Shown piece after piece: positions 25,546 through 35,492 of a DNA stretch of 64,000 nucleotides; the stretch's first letter is position 1, and each line of letters starts with the position of its first letter. Source of the stretch: Denitromonas halophila (GTDB lineage: Bacteria; Pseudomonadota; Gammaproteobacteria; Burkholderiales; Rhodocyclaceae); the NCBI RefSeq assembly GCF_007625155.1, contig NZ_VMNK01000003.1, positions 310,001 through 374,000 on the forward strand, read 5' to 3'. The notes beneath the pieces were generated by a model that saw only the letters and a list, made by a program, of their open reading frames with translations, was not told the origin of the DNA and did no database searches. A program made the translations under genes and the position numbers.

Positions 25546-26007
25546 ATGGAGACCGGTATGCCCACATCGCCCAACCACCACCTTCACTTTGCCCACATCG
25601 CCCGCCGCGAGGCGCGACGCCTGTGCAAGGCCGCCCGCTCGGACGCCCTGACAGATGCCTTGCCCGCCCTTCGGCGCCTGCTCGCGGCAAAGCTGTTCGA
25701 CAAACACAGCCTGAACACGCTCTATCGACAACGGGCATCGGTGCAGCTCAAGCATTGCCTGAGCGCAGTCGCCCGCGAAAGCGGCTTCGACGACTGGCCG
25801 TCCGTCCTTACCCATTGCGGCACGATGCCACCCGAGGCGACCTTGCGCTGGCGTCTGCGCGCGGCCGATCTGCCGTACCCGAACCACTGGTTTTCAGACC
25901 ACGCCGCCGCCCGCGCCTGGCAGGCGGAACACGGCGGGCAACTGATCCCTTACGGTGAGCAGGCGGTCGTCCTGGATGACTCGCCGGAATCACACAGTGT
26001 GGCTTGA
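25546..26007 (+). CDS. Uncharacterised 153-residue protein
   Basis: A soluble protein starting METGMPTSPNHHLHFAHIAR. The middle reads RQRASVQLKHCLSAVARESG followed by FDDWPSVL, which resembles the helical domain beside some glyoxalase-superfamily proteins, where a basic helix precedes a GFxxW motif. The end (AWQAEHGGQLIPYGEQAVVL) looks like strands. Homologues of this plan occur in other betaproteobacteria, as far as I recall. No catalytic motif is evident. The gene stands alone between YitT and a convergent gene. Confidence 0.6.
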   Translation: METGMPTSPNHHLHFAHIARREARRLCKAARSDALTDALPALRRLLAAKLFDKHSLNTLYRQRASVQLKHCLSAVARESGFDDWPSVLTHCGTMPPEATLRWRLRAADLPYPNHWFSDHAAARAWQAEHGGQLIPYGEQAVVLDDSPESHSVA

Positions 26008-26024
26008 CGTCTGGCCAACTGGCA

Positions 26025-26456
26025 TCAAGCGCCGAAGACGACCCATGCCCCGCCGGCGACGAGCACCACAATCAGCACCACCCACGCGAGTATGCCGGGC
26101 AGCTTGCCCGGCGCCGCATGGCCAAACGGCGTGTCGCTTTGCGCGATATGCCGATCCACCAGCGCCTTGGCTTCTTTCAGGCCCAGCCCGCGCTCGGCGC
26201 GTACGATCTTGATCGCGTCGATCATGCGCCCGCCCGCCAGCGCCGCCTCGGCGGCCGATGGCAGATCGTGGTCGCCGTCATGATCGGCGGCCGGCGCTGG
26301 CGCACCGGGCGCATCACGCTCACGCTCGACCCAGTCCTTGGCCTCGGCCAGATCCAGACCATGCGTCTGCCGCACGATCTTGATCGCTTCGATCAACTGC
26401 CCGGCCTCGAGTGCCGCGCGCGCATCGGCCGGAAAATCGCGCCCCGCGCCGCTCAC
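26025..26456 (-). CDS. Membrane-anchored protein with two ribosomal L7/L12 C-terminal-like domains
   Basis: A 143-residue protein. Two copies of a bL12 C-terminal-like motif are visible: AALEAGQLIEAIKIVRQTHG with LDLAEAKDWVE, and ALAGGRMIDAIKIVRAERG with LGLKEAKALVD. A membrane segment (LPGILAWVVLIVVLVAGGAW) ends the protein, so the domains face the cytoplasm. The GTG start overlaps the stop of the PEP-CTERM gene as GTGA. Such domains in membrane proteins are of unknown function; the link to the ribosome is only by fold. Confidence 0.8.
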   Translation of the reverse strand: MSGAGRDFPADARAALEAGQLIEAIKIVRQTHGLDLAEAKDWVERERDAPGAPAPAADHDGDHDLPSAAEAALAGGRMIDAIKIVRAERGLGLKEAKALVDRHIAQSDTPFGHAAPGKLPGILAWVVLIVVLVAGGAWVVFGA

Positions 26457-27427
26457 CCGCGCACCCTCCGGCGGCGTGCGATACCCGCGACCAGCACCAG
26501 CCCGGCCAGCAGCATGCCGGCGGCCTGCGGTTCGGGCACGGCGGTGACGACAATCTGGTGGATCAGCGGGTCGCCCACCACGGTCACGCCCTGTGGCACA
26601 TACAAGGCGAGCTGCGCGGTATGCGAGAAGTCGAGCACGCCAGCGGAGGACAACAGATCGCCATGGGTGGCGGTCTGGTTGCTGCCCGGCTCGGCGGTGA
26701 CGAGGCCATTGACGAAGCTGCTGATGTTGTAGGCCTGGCCGGGCATCACATCGAAGCTGAGGCGCACGATGGCGTCGAGCGAAGTGGCCGATGCATCCAC
26801 CGCCACTTGCGTCGCCCCGGCATAGAACGGGGTATCGGTGGTGACCCCGCCCGCAGTCTGGCTTTCATGGCCCAGCGTGAGCACCTGTGGCACGTAAGTC
26901 GGCGTCACGGCGCTCATCAGGAACGTCAATTGCGATTGATAAAGCGACTGGGTAAAGGGGATCGCGGTGAAACTGGTCGCGGTGATATTGCCGGTCAGGC
27001 TGAACGTGGGCAACCCGCGCAGCGCGTCGAAGCTGCCATCGAAGCGCAGTTCGGCTGTGACGGTCTGCGGGCCGGTCCCGCCGAAAAAGGTCAATGGCGA
27101 ACTCAGCGACCCCTGCACCGCCGAGCCCACCGTCGCGCTCAGCGGCAGGGTCGAATCGGTCGGCAGGTCGAACTCGGCATAGCCCTTGATAATGCCGTTG
27201 TCGGTATCGACGCTGATGCTGGTGACCGAATCGTAGCCATGCACCGTGCTGACCGCGCTGCGCGCGGGGTTCAGATCGATGAAGCCTGAATACTGGGTCA
27301 CCACCTCGGACGCATCGGCCGCCGCGGTGGACGGCCCGCGCACGGCGGTGCCGGCTGCGTGAGCGACAGAGGTCAGGCACAGCGCAATCAGCGCCAGGGG
27401 CAAGGTGGCGCGGCGAGCAAAAAACAT
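26453..27427 (-). CDS. PEP-CTERM sorting domain protein
   Basis: A 324-residue exported protein: signal peptide (ATLPLALIALCLTSVAHA), a long Thr/Ser/Val-rich beta-type body, and a C-terminal signal VPEPQAAGMLLAGLVLVAG followed by RRRRVRG. An exosortase would process it. I chose the ATG at 27427, directly before the signal peptide; upstream codons lack sense as a leader. The body has no recognised domain. No clear sigma-54 site is seen upstream, unlike the other PEP-CTERM gene here. It overlaps the bL12-like gene by four bases. Confidence 0.86.
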   Translation of the reverse strand: MFFARRATLPLALIALCLTSVAHAAGTAVRGPSTAAADASEVVTQYSGFIDLNPARSAVSTVHGYDSVTSISVDTDNGIIKGYAEFDLPTDSTLPLSATVGSAVQGSLSSPLTFFGGTGPQTVTAELRFDGSFDALRGLPTFSLTGNITATSFTAIPFTQSLYQSQLTFLMSAVTPTYVPQVLTLGHESQTAGGVTTDTPFYAGATQVAVDASATSLDAIVRLSFDVMPGQAYNISSFVNGLVTAEPGSNQTATHGDLLSSAGVLDFSHTAQLALYVPQGVTVVGDPLIHQIVVTAVPEPQAAGMLLAGLVLVAGIARRRRVRG

Positions 27428-27529
27428 GAGAACGGCCTCGATAAATGACGGAAATGCCGACGCCATACGCGAGCGTCCTGCGGCTTTCAGTATGGCCACC
27501 TGATCGTCGAGGTCAAGGCCGGATTGGTG

Positions 27530-27808
27530 TCAGCCGGCCTCGCGCAGCCAGAACACCACCGCCGAGGTGGGCTCGGCGTAGCGCTCGGTGTGTTCGGTGC
27601 CGGCCGGCACGCAGCACCATTCACCTGGGCGGACGGGGCGTTCGGCGCCGTCCATGCTCAGCCACAGGCAGCCTTCGGTGACCAGCACATGCAAGGTCTC
27701 CGTGTGGGTGTGCACCGGCGCCGCCCCGGGTTCGCGCGTGACGACGGTCACGTCGCAGCGCGCGGTATCGAGGCGGCCGAGGGCGATCAGCGCGTCCGGG
27801 GCGTGCAT
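27530..27808 (-). CDS. Single-domain cupin protein
   Basis: A 92-residue cupin with motif 1 APVHTHTETLHVLVTEG and motif 2 PGEWCCVPAGTEHTE. The His and Glu metal ligands are present (H-x-H, E, and the later H). Such small cupins bind a metal and small ligands and can be sensors or enzymes. It lies 14 bases downstream of metH and in the same direction, so it is likely read in the same transcript and under the SAH riboswitch. Confidence 0.82.
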   Translation of the reverse strand: MHAPDALIALGRLDTARCDVTVVTREPGAAPVHTHTETLHVLVTEGCLWLSMDGAERPVRPGEWCCVPAGTEHTERYAEPTSAVVFWLREAG

Positions 27809-27822
27809 GACGGATCTCCGGC

Positions 27823-30800
27823 TTACAGCAAGGGGGCCAGCCAGCGGCGGGCGGCATCCACGCTCAGGCCAGTGCGTCGCGCCCAGTCGGTCAGCTGGTC
27901 TTCGCCAATCTTGCTGACGGCAAAATAGTGGCTCTCGGGGTGCGAGAAGTAGAAACCACTGACCGAGGCGGCCGGCGTCATGGCCATGGATTCGGTGATG
28001 CCCATGCCGGCGTTGACCGGCGCATCGAGCAGCTCGAACAGCGCGGCCTTGACGGTGTGATCCGGGCAGGCCGGATAGCCCGGCGCCGGGCGAATGCCGC
28101 GGTATTGCTCCTTGATCAGTGCTTCATTGCCCAACGTCTCGTCGGCGGCGTAGCCCCAGAATTCCTTGCGCACCCGCGCATGCAGCCACTCGGCGGTGGC
28201 CTCGGCGAGACGGTCGGCCAGCGACTTGAGCATGATCGCGCGGTAGTCGTCATGGTTGGCCTCGAACTCAGCCAGCTTTAGCTCGATGCCGAGGCCGGCG
28301 GTGACCGCAAAGGCGCCGCACCAGTCCTTGACGCCCGAGTCTTTCGGCGCGATGAAGTCGGCCAGACACCAGTGCGGCTTGCCGCTGGGGCGCTCGTGCT
28401 GCTGACGCAGACCGTACCAGCTCATCATCGGCGTGGTGCGTGCTTCGTCGGTGTAGAACTCGATGTCGTCGCCAACCCGGTTGGCCGGGAATAGGCCGAA
28501 CACCGCCTTGGCCTGCACCCATTCCTGGGCGATGATCATCTCGAGCATTTCCTTGGCGTCGGCAAACACGTTGCGCGCCGTCTCGCCGACCACTTTGTCG
28601 TCGAGAATCTGCGGAAACTTGCCGGCCAGATCCCAGGTCTGGAAGAACGGGCCCCAGTCGATGTACTCGCGCAGGTCGTCGAGATCCACGTCGATGGCCA
28701 TCACGCCGGTGGTGTTGGGCTCGGGCGGGGTGTAGGGCTGGTAGCCGGCCTGGTGCGAATTGCTGCAAGCAGCCACCGGCTCGGACGCCCAGTCGGTGCG
28801 GAAGGCATTGGCCCGCGCCGCCTCCAGGCTGACCAGCGTGACGCCTTTCTTGTTGGCGTGCTGGGTGCGGATCTTGTCGTAGTCGGCGGCCAGCTGGGTC
28901 TTGAAGTCTTCGGCGCCGCCTTCGGACAGCAGCGCGGTCACCACGCCGACCGCGCGCGAGGCGTCGGGCACATACACCACCGGTTGCTTGTAGTGCGGCG
29001 CGATCTTGATCGCCGTGTGAGCGCGACTGGTGGTGGCGCCGCCGATGAGCAGCGGCACGTCAAAGCCCTGGCGCTGCATCTCGCCGGCGACATGGCTCAT
29101 CTCCTCCAGCGATGGGGTGATCAGCCCGGACAGACCGATGGCTTGGGCGCCATGCTCCTTGGCGGCATGCAGAATCTTTTCGGTCGACACCATCACGCCG
29201 AGGTCGACCACCTCGTAGCCATTACAGCCGAGCACCACGCCCACGATATTCTTGCCGATGTCGTGCACATCGCCTTTGACTGTGGCCATGATGATCTTGC
29301 CCTTGCTGGCCGAGCCGGTACGCAGCTTTTCGGCCTCGATGAAGGGCAGCAGATGGGCCACCGCCTGCTTCATCACCCGCGCCGACTTGACCACCTGCGG
29401 CAGGAACATCTTGCCGGCGCCAAACAGATCGCCGACCACATCCATGCCGGCCATCAGTGGCCCCTCGATCACCGCCAGCGGCGGCTTGCCGGCGGCAGCC
29501 AGGGTGGCGCGCACCTCTTCGGTATCGGCCACCACGAAGTCGGTGATGCCCTTGACCAGCGCATGCTTGAGCCGCTCTTCGACCGTCGCTTCACGCCAAC
29601 TCAGATCCGGCCCGGTGTTCTTGGCCTTGCCTTCTTTCACCGTCACCGCAAAGTCGACCAGCGCCTCGCCTGCGCCGGGGTGGCGATTGAGCACCACATC
29701 CTCGGCCTTCTCGCGCAGCACCGGATCGAGATCATCGTACACACCGAGCATGCCGGCATTGACGATGCCCATGCTCATGCCGGCCTTGATGGCGTGGTAG
29801 AGGAACACGGTGTGAATCGCCTCGCGCACCGCGTCATTGCCGCGGAAGCTGAAACTCACGTTCGACACGCCGCCGGAGGTTTTTGCGTGCGGCAGATTGG
29901 CATGGATCCAGTGCACCGCCTCGATGAAGTCGACCGCGTAGTTATCGTGCTCGGCGATGCCAGTGGCAATGGCGAAGATGTTGGGGTCGAAGATGATGTC
30001 TTCGGGCGGAAAGCCGATACCCAGCAGCAAGTCATAAGCGCGCTTGCAGATCTGCGTCTTGCGCGCGTAGGTGTCGGCCTGACCGGTTTCATCGAAGGCC
30101 ATGACGATCACCGCCGCGCCGTACTGCCGGCACAGGCGCGCCTGACGCAAAAACTCTTCCTCGCCTTCCTTCATCGAGATCGAGTTCACCACGCCCTTGC
30201 CCTGGATGCACTTCAGGCCGGCCTCGATCACGCTCCACTTGGACGAGTCGAGCATGATCGGCACTTTTGAGATGTCCGGCTCGGAGGCGATCAGCTTGAG
30301 GAATTTTTCCATGGCCGCGAGCGAATCGAGCATCGCCTCGTCCATGTTGATGTCGATCACCTGGGCGCCGTTTTCCACCTGCTGACGGGCCACCGCCAGC
30401 GCATCGTCAAAACGGCCTTCGAGAATCATGCGCGCGAAGGCTTTCGAGCCGGTCACGTTGGTGCGCTCGCCGACGTTCACAAACAGCGCGTCGGCACCGA
30501 CGTTGAACGGCTCCAGGCCCGACAGGCGCAACTTCTTCTCCAGTGTCGGCAGGGCGCGCGGCGCGGTGGCTTCAACGGCCTGGGCAATCGCCGCAATATG
30601 CGCCGGCGTGGTGCCACAGCAGCCGCCGATGATATTCACCAGGCCCGACTGCGCCCATTCGGCGACCGCGCCGGCCAGCGCCTCGGGGGTTTCATCGTAA
30701 CCGGTGGGCGAGAGCGGATTGGGCAGGCCGGCGTTGGGGTGGGCCGACACGAAGCAGTCGCAGACGGTGGACAGCTCGTCCACATACTGGCGCAGCTCGG

Positions 30801-31557
30801 CCGCACCCAGCGCGCAGTTGAGGCCGAAACTGAGCGGCTTGGCGTGCGACAGCGAATTCCAGAAGGCCTCGGCGGTCTGGCCCGACAGGGTGCGACCCGA
30901 AGCGTCGGTGATGGTGCCGGAGATCATGATCGGCAGCCGCTGGCCGAGCTCGGCAAACACCTGCTCGACGGCGAACACCGCGGCCTTGGCATTGAGCGTG
31001 TCGAAGATGGTCTCGATCAGCAGCAGATCGGCGCCGCCTTCGATCAGGCCGCGCGCCGCCTTGCTGTAATCGGCCACCAACGCGTCGAAGCTGATGTTGC
31101 GAAAGCCCGGATCGTTCACGTCCGGCGAGATCGACAAGGTGCGCGAGGTCGGTCCGAGCACGCCGGCACAATAACGCGGCTTGGCGGGATTTTTGGCGGT
31201 GTATTCATCGCACAGCTCGCGCACCAGCCGCGCGCCGGCCACGTTGATCTCGTAGGCCAGCTCGGCCAGCCCGTATTCGGCCTGCGACACCTCGTTGGCG
31301 TTGAAGGTGCTGGTCTCGATGATGTCGGCACCCGCGTCGAGGTACGCACGATGGATGGCGGTGATCACATCCGGCCGGGTCAGCACCAGCAGGTCGTTGT
31401 TGCCTTTGAGGTCACGCGGGTGCTCGGCGAAGCGCTCGCCCCGATAGTCGGCCTCGCCCAGCTTGTATTGCTGAACCATGGTCCCCATGGCGCCATCCAG
31501 AATCAGGATGCGCTGGGCCAGCAGGGTCTGGAGTTCGGTCGTGCGATCGGCTTGCAT
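27823..31557 (-). CDS. metH: Cobalamin-dependent methionine synthase
   Basis: A 1244-residue protein, close to E. coli MetH (1227). In order: homocysteine-binding barrel ([13 protein letters not shown]; zinc Cys residues in GLNCALG and GGCCGTTP), pterin-binding barrel ([13 protein letters not shown]), cap and B12-binding domains ([20 protein letters not shown] with the lower-ligand His) and the AdoMet reactivation domain ([15 protein letters not shown]). It transfers the methyl of methyl-tetrahydrofolate to homocysteine in the cytoplasm. An SAH riboswitch and attenuator lie upstream. The ATG at 31557 matches family N-termini. Confidence 0.98.
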   Translation of the reverse strand: MQADRTTELQTLLAQRILILDGAMGTMVQQYKLGEADYRGERFAEHPRDLKGNNDLLVLTRPDVITAIHRAYLDAGADIIETSTFNANEVSQAEYGLAELAYEINVAGARLVRELCDEYTAKNPAKPRYCAGVLGPTSRTLSISPDVNDPGFRNISFDALVADYSKAARGLIEGGADLLLIETIFDTLNAKAAVFAVEQVFAELGQRLPIMISGTITDASGRTLSGQTAEAFWNSLSHAKPLSFGLNCALGAAELRQYVDELSTVCDCFVSAHPNAGLPNPLSPTGYDETPEALAGAVAEWAQSGLVNIIGGCCGTTPAHIAAIAQAVEATAPRALPTLEKKLRLSGLEPFNVGADALFVNVGERTNVTGSKAFARMILEGRFDDALAVARQQVENGAQVIDINMDEAMLDSLAAMEKFLKLIASEPDISKVPIMLDSSKWSVIEAGLKCIQGKGVVNSISMKEGEEEFLRQARLCRQYGAAVIVMAFDETGQADTYARKTQICKRAYDLLLGIGFPPEDIIFDPNIFAIATGIAEHDNYAVDFIEAVHWIHANLPHAKTSGGVSNVSFSFRGNDAVREAIHTVFLYHAIKAGMSMGIVNAGMLGVYDDLDPVLREKAEDVVLNRHPGAGEALVDFAVTVKEGKAKNTGPDLSWREATVEERLKHALVKGITDFVVADTEEVRATLAAAGKPPLAVIEGPLMAGMDVVGDLFGAGKMFLPQVVKSARVMKQAVAHLLPFIEAEKLRTGSASKGKIIMATVKGDVHDIGKNIVGVVLGCNGYEVVDLGVMVSTEKILHAAKEHGAQAIGLSGLITPSLEEMSHVAGEMQRQGFDVPLLIGGATTSRAHTAIKIAPHYKQPVVYVPDASRAVGVVTALLSEGGAEDFKTQLAADYDKIRTQHANKKGVTLVSLEAARANAFRTDWASEPVAACSNSHQAGYQPYTPPEPNTTGVMAIDVDLDDLREYIDWGPFFQTWDLAGKFPQILDDKVVGETARNVFADAKEMLEMIIAQEWVQAKAVFGLFPANRVGDDIEFYTDEARTTPMMSWYGLRQQHERPSGKPHWCLADFIAPKDSGVKDWCGAFAVTAGLGIELKLAEFEANHDDYRAIMLKSLADRLAEATAEWLHARVRKEFWGYAADETLGNEALIKEQYRGIRPAPGYPACPDHTVKAALFELLDAPVNAGMGITESMAMTPAASVSGFYFSHPESHYFAVSKIGEDQLTDWARRTGLSVDAARRWLAPLL

Positions 31558-31604
31558 GGGTCGGTCCTCGGGCGTGCTGTTTCAATCATAGCCGGGACCA
31601 CCCA

Positions 31605-31650
31605 AAGAAAAACGGCGCGGCAAACCGGCTAAAGGTTTGCGAGCGCCGTT
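31605..31650 (-). terminator. Attenuator terminator in the metH leader
   Basis: On the minus strand AACGGCGC (31650-31643) pairs with GCGCCGTT (31618-31611), with an inner CAAACC/GGTTTG stem, followed by a TTTCTTT run. Its 5' arm overlaps the 3' pseudoknot strand of the SAH aptamer, so the two folds exclude each other. SAH binding should therefore prevent termination and turn metH on. Confidence 0.8.
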
Positions 31651-31708
31651 ATTCGTTGCTGAGCCTGGCCCCGGAAACACCCCACGGGTCGCAGCGCTCC
31701 TCAGCAAG
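31641..31708 (-). ncRNA. SAH riboswitch upstream of metH
   Basis: The minus strand contains the conserved core: GAGGAGCGCTGCGACCC, then GGGGCCAGGCTCAGCAA, then AACGGCGCTC. P1 pairs TTGCTGAG with CTCAGCAA. The pseudoknot pairs GAGCGC (31699-31694) with GCGCTC (31646-31641). These match the S-adenosylhomocysteine riboswitch, known to sit before ahcY and metH in Proteobacteria and to activate expression when SAH rises. Confidence 0.92.
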
Positions 31709-31758
31709 ACGCGGATTTTACGGGCTTTGACGACCGGTGTCGACCACGCACGACAGCA

Positions 31759-32979
31759 TCAAACCATCCAGAAGCGCTCGAGATTCTCAAACCCCCACTG
31801 ACTCGCATTTTCGATCCCCGCAATCTTTTCACGACATCCCGGCGCGGCGAGATCGACGATCTGCGGGGCAATCGGCGCGTTGGACCGCACCGAGAAGAAG
31901 ACCCTGATCGTCGGCTTCAGCATGGAAGACTCTCCCTGCTCTAGCACCACCGCCAGCTTGTCGGTGTGCGTGCGCACCAGTGCGCCGACCGGGTAAATGC
32001 CGACACTGCGCACAAAGGCCTTGAAGACCTCCTCATCAAAATGCCCACGCCAGCTTGCCATGCGCTGAATCGATTCGGCAGGACACCAACCGGATTTGTA
32101 TGGCCGGTTGGACGTTATGGCGTCGTATACATCACAAACCGCGCCAATACGCGCCATCAGACTGATCTGCTCGCCCTGGAGCTGATGCGGATAACCGCTG
32201 CCATCGAACTTTTCATGGTGATGCAAAACGACATCCAGCACTGCCGCATCCTTCTCACCGGCCTCGACAAGCGCCTTCCACCCCGCCTCGGGGTGAGACT
32301 TCATGATCATGAATTCGGCGTCGGTCAGCTTGCCCGGCTTGTTGAGCACCTCCAGCGGCATCATCGCCTTGCCCAGGTCGTGCATCAGACCAGCTGCACC
32401 TGCCTGCCTTACCTGCTGCTCGTCCAACCCCATCCGTCGCGCGGTCGCCACCATCAGCGCACACACCGCCACCGAATGCAGGTAGGTGTATTCATCATGT
32501 GTCTTGATGCGCGCGACGCTGATCAGCGCACCCGGATTCCGCAACACCGAGGCGGAAATTTCTTCGATCAGTGGCAGAGCCTCCGCCGTGCTGACAACCT
32601 TTCCCAAGCGAACGTCGCTGAACATCGAAGCCACCTGCGCCTTGCCGGCCTCGCACAACTTTTTTGCCTGCGCCAGTTCGACACGCATCGACGTACGCGC
32701 AGCACCTCGCGCGGCGGGCCGTGCCGCGGGCGGTGATTCGGTCTCCGAAACTGTCTGCTCGGGCACTGGCGGCGGGGTCTCGGGACGCGACCCCACATCC
32801 ACGCCCTTGTCAGTGTCGATCCACACCTCCTGAATCCCGGCCGCCATGATGACAGCGATGTCCTTGGGGTCATCAATCAGAAAACGGCTGGTCAGAAATG
32901 GGTGTTTCAGCCATGACACACCAAGCTTGTGCACGTACATCCCGGCACTCAGTTGCTGCGCTTCGATTTTCCTTATCAT
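31759..32979 (-). CDS. HD-GYP domain protein, probable c-di-GMP phosphodiesterase
   Basis: A 406-residue protein. The N-terminus (MIRKIEAQQLSAGMYVHKLG, FLIDDPKDIAVIMAAGIQEVWIDT) is a DUF3391 domain, common before HD-GYP. The HD-GYP domain has LMHDLGKAMMPLEVLNKPG and VVLHHHEKFDGSGYPHQLQG, with intact HD and GYP motifs. It should hydrolyse c-di-GMP to GMP. I chose the ATG at 32979, which begins the DUF3391 pattern; upstream in-frame codons look like non-coding sequence. It is divergent from the beta-CASP RNase gene. Confidence 0.9.
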   Translation of the reverse strand: MIRKIEAQQLSAGMYVHKLGVSWLKHPFLTSRFLIDDPKDIAVIMAAGIQEVWIDTDKGVDVGSRPETPPPVPEQTVSETESPPAARPAARGAARTSMRVELAQAKKLCEAGKAQVASMFSDVRLGKVVSTAEALPLIEEISASVLRNPGALISVARIKTHDEYTYLHSVAVCALMVATARRMGLDEQQVRQAGAAGLMHDLGKAMMPLEVLNKPGKLTDAEFMIMKSHPEAGWKALVEAGEKDAAVLDVVLHHHEKFDGSGYPHQLQGEQISLMARIGAVCDVYDAITSNRPYKSGWCPAESIQRMASWRGHFDEEVFKAFVRSVGIYPVGALVRTHTDKLAVVLEQGESSMLKPTIRVFFSVRSNAPIAPQIVDLAAPGCREKIAGIENASQWGFENLERFWMV

Positions 32980-33119
32980 GGCTGGATACACGCTGAGGTT
33001 AATGAAAGGGCACGGCGTACCGCGATGGCACCTTGACGGTAAATTGCTATACGACACTTTCTCATGACGCTGAAGATCGCTTGCACGTTGCTGACGCTGA
33101 AAAACCCACGGAGACACAC

Positions 33120-34523
33120 ATGGCCACAATTACTTTCCATGGCGCCGCTCAGGAAGTCACCGGTTCATGCCACTTGCTTGAATCACCAGCGCTCGGTCGA
33201 GTGCTGCTCGACTGCGGCCTGCACCAAGGGGGCGATGCCGTGGAGCGTCTGCATGAAGAAACGCTCCCCTTTGATCCGCACGCGATCGACGCGGTGGTGC
33301 TGTCCCACGCCCACCTCGACCACTCGGGCCGCCTGCCGCTGCTGGTCAATCGCGGTTTTGACGGCCCCATCCACTGCACCGAGGCCACGGTCGATCTGCT
33401 CGAGTTGATGCTCGAAGACGCCGCCGGCCTGTATCTGCGCGATCTGGAGCGCAGCAACCTGCGCAACCGCCGGCGCGGCAAGCCGCTGCGCAAGGCCGAC
33501 TACAGCCGCACCGATGTGCACAAGGCACTCAAGCTGTGCCAGCCACATGCCTACGGCGACACCTGGTCGCTCGGGCCGGAGGCCACGGTGTGCTTCCATG
33601 ACGCCGGCCATATTCTGGGCTCGGCCATCGTCGAGATCACACTGACGGAAAAGACCCAGCGCAAAACGCTGGTGTTTTCGGGCGACCTGGGCAAGAGCGA
33701 CGCGGTGCTGATGAACGATCCGACGCCGCTCACCCACGCCGACCTGGTGATGATGGAAGGCACCTATGGCGACCGCAATCACCGCTCAATGGACAACACG
33801 CTGGCGCAACTGGGCGAGATTCTCACCGACACCTGGGCACGAGGTGGCAATGTGATGATTCCGTCGTTTGCAGTCGGCCGTACGCAGGAGATCCTGTTTC
33901 ATCTCGGGCGCCTGCATCAGCAAGGCGCACTCGACAACTGGCAGATCTTTCTCGACAGCCCGATGGCGATCAAGGCGACGCGGCTGTACGACCGCTGGTT
34001 CAAGCTGCTCGACCACAACGACGTCAAACACATCCGGCGTAGCCATCACAATGCGTTGGTGGATTTCCTGCCCAATCTTAACTGCGCCGTCTCCACCGAC
34101 GAGTCAATGGCCATCAACCGCGTCAAGGCCGGCGCCATCATCATTGCCGGCAGCGGCATGTGCACCGGCGGGCGGATTCGCCACCACTTCAAGCAACGCA
34201 TCTGGAACGCCCGCAACACCTTGCTGTTCATCGGTTTTCAGGCGCGCAACACGCTGGGCCGGCAACTGGTCGATGGCGCCAGACACATCAAGTTGTTTCA
34301 AGAAGACTATGTGGTCAAGGCGCGCATCGAGACGCTGGGCGGATTCTCGGCCCATGCCGATCAATCGGAACTGATGCGCTGGATCGGGCATTTCGAGGGG
34401 AGCCCCCGTGTCGTTCTGGTACACGGCGAACCCAAAGCACTGGACACCCTGTCGCACAAGTTGTGGACAGAAAATCAGAGGAAATGCGAGATCCCGGCAG
34501 AGGGGCAGAGCCTCGTTTTCTAG
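33120..34523 (+). CDS. Metallo-beta-lactamase/beta-CASP RNA-processing nuclease
   Basis: A 467-residue protein of the CPSF73/YsgF-like beta-CASP family. The metallo-beta-lactamase core has LSHAHLDHSGRLPLL (HxHxDH), HDAGHILGSA and FSGDLGK; the beta-CASP part has DSPMA, SGMCTGGRIRHH and a late GGFSAHADQSELM. Such enzymes are zinc-dependent RNA endo/exonucleases; in many proteobacteria the cellular target is not known. ATG at 33120 is preceded by GGAGACA. An upstream in-frame start at 33033 has no coding character. Confidence 0.9.
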   Translation: MATITFHGAAQEVTGSCHLLESPALGRVLLDCGLHQGGDAVERLHEETLPFDPHAIDAVVLSHAHLDHSGRLPLLVNRGFDGPIHCTEATVDLLELMLEDAAGLYLRDLERSNLRNRRRGKPLRKADYSRTDVHKALKLCQPHAYGDTWSLGPEATVCFHDAGHILGSAIVEITLTEKTQRKTLVFSGDLGKSDAVLMNDPTPLTHADLVMMEGTYGDRNHRSMDNTLAQLGEILTDTWARGGNVMIPSFAVGRTQEILFHLGRLHQQGALDNWQIFLDSPMAIKATRLYDRWFKLLDHNDVKHIRRSHHNALVDFLPNLNCAVSTDESMAINRVKAGAIIIAGSGMCTGGRIRHHFKQRIWNARNTLLFIGFQARNTLGRQLVDGARHIKLFQEDYVVKARIETLGGFSAHADQSELMRWIGHFEGSPRVVLVHGEPKALDTLSHKLWTENQRKCEIPAEGQSLVF

Positions 34524-34541
34524 GGCTTCGCGATCATGGCT

Positions 34542-34919
34542 TCAGGCGACAGGGGCGTCGCCCTCGGCGGCATCGGCTGGCACCTTGCTGACGATCAACA
34601 GCCGATCAATCGCATCCTGAATGCGGCCATTGGGCTGACGCTGCATCCAATCATTGGCAAACACCACCAGGGGTTCGATGACGGCGCCATCGAGCGGCTC
34701 CTTGCCGAGCAGATCCAGCAACTCAAGCGCGACCGTGTTCACCTCCGAACCCGCCTCGCTCGCCACCTGGCAGACCATCGACAAAGCCATCAGATCGGTC
34801 AGATGCGCCTCGCAAAACCACGGCTGACCGATCGCCTCAAGCGCAATCAGCGCCGGCAGTTCGGTGGTGGTCCGCTTCTTGATCCCGAGCGGCAGGAGCT
34901 TGCGTCGCTTTTTCTTCAT
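34542..34919 (-). CDS. Uncharacterised 125-residue protein
   Basis: A soluble protein starting MKKKRRKLLPLGIKKRTTTE, a strongly basic beginning, followed by mostly helical sequence (LTDLMALSMVCQVASEAGSE, VALELLDLLGKEPLDGAVIE). I know no family for it. The length and codon use look genuine, and an upstream in-frame start at 34946 would add nine residues. It converges with the RNase gene 18 bases away. The basic tail would suit nucleic-acid binding, which is a guess. Confidence 0.6.
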   Translation of the reverse strand: MKKKRRKLLPLGIKKRTTTELPALIALEAIGQPWFCEAHLTDLMALSMVCQVASEAGSEVNTVALELLDLLGKEPLDGAVIEPLVVFANDWMQRQPNGRIQDAIDRLLIVSKVPADAAEGDAPVA

Positions 34920-34970
34920 GGGCCGGACAACGGCAGCGCGCGGCAAAGCTTTAGCTCCTGATACACGTCT

Positions 34971-35324
34971 TTACTCGGCATCGGGTGTCTCTCCCGGCAA
35001 GCCGCCACTGCGCACCAGCAAATCGTCCGTCACCGTCATGGTGAAGGCCGGCTTGTTATCGGGTGGCACCTCGGCAATAGCATCAACAAACGCCGCCCGC
35101 ACGGCCTTGTCGGGATAGACCATGCGCGCATCGAAGGCGCGCTGCCAGGTCGCCTCGTCCGGCCATTCGGCCATGGCCACAAAGCGCCCATCGCGCTCCT
35201 GATGCAGGCGCGAACCCAGCCCGCCGTATATCTGCACGATCTGCTGCGTACCCCGCCGCCAGGCCTCGCGAAACTGCGCCTCCTTGCCCGGCGTAACCCG
35301 CCACCAATAGATCACCACGAACAT
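34971..35324 (-). CDS. Antibiotic biosynthesis monooxygenase (ABM)-like protein
   Basis: A 117-residue protein with the dimeric alpha-beta barrel pattern: MFVVIYWWRVTPGKEAQFRE, WRRGTQQIVQIYGGLGSRLH, DGRFVAMAEWPDEATWQRAF. Family members are small heme-binding or quinone-modifying enzymes, or stress proteins. The ATG at 35324 has GGGAGGAG at a good distance. Function cannot be narrowed. It is divergent from the porin gene (168-base gap). Confidence 0.72.
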   Translation of the reverse strand: MFVVIYWWRVTPGKEAQFREAWRRGTQQIVQIYGGLGSRLHQERDGRFVAMAEWPDEATWQRAFDARMVYPDKAVRAAFVDAIAEVPPDNKPAFTMTVTDDLLVRSGGLPGETPDAE

Positions 35325-35492
35325 GACGCTCCTCCCGGGCCGGCAACACCAGCCTTGATACAGACACCATAGCCGACCCCCTGGCGCGCTGCCGGGGTGC
35401 GAAAGCGGACTGAAAGCCCCTTGTCGTGAAATGCGCTGACCGCCGGACAACAGTTTCGCGGCACAGACAAGCGACCACACAAGGAGGAGTCA

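Noticed and set aside
28753-31632. Plus-strand open frames antisense to metH
   Set aside because: MetH motifs cover the whole minus strand; the opposite frames have low-complexity composition.
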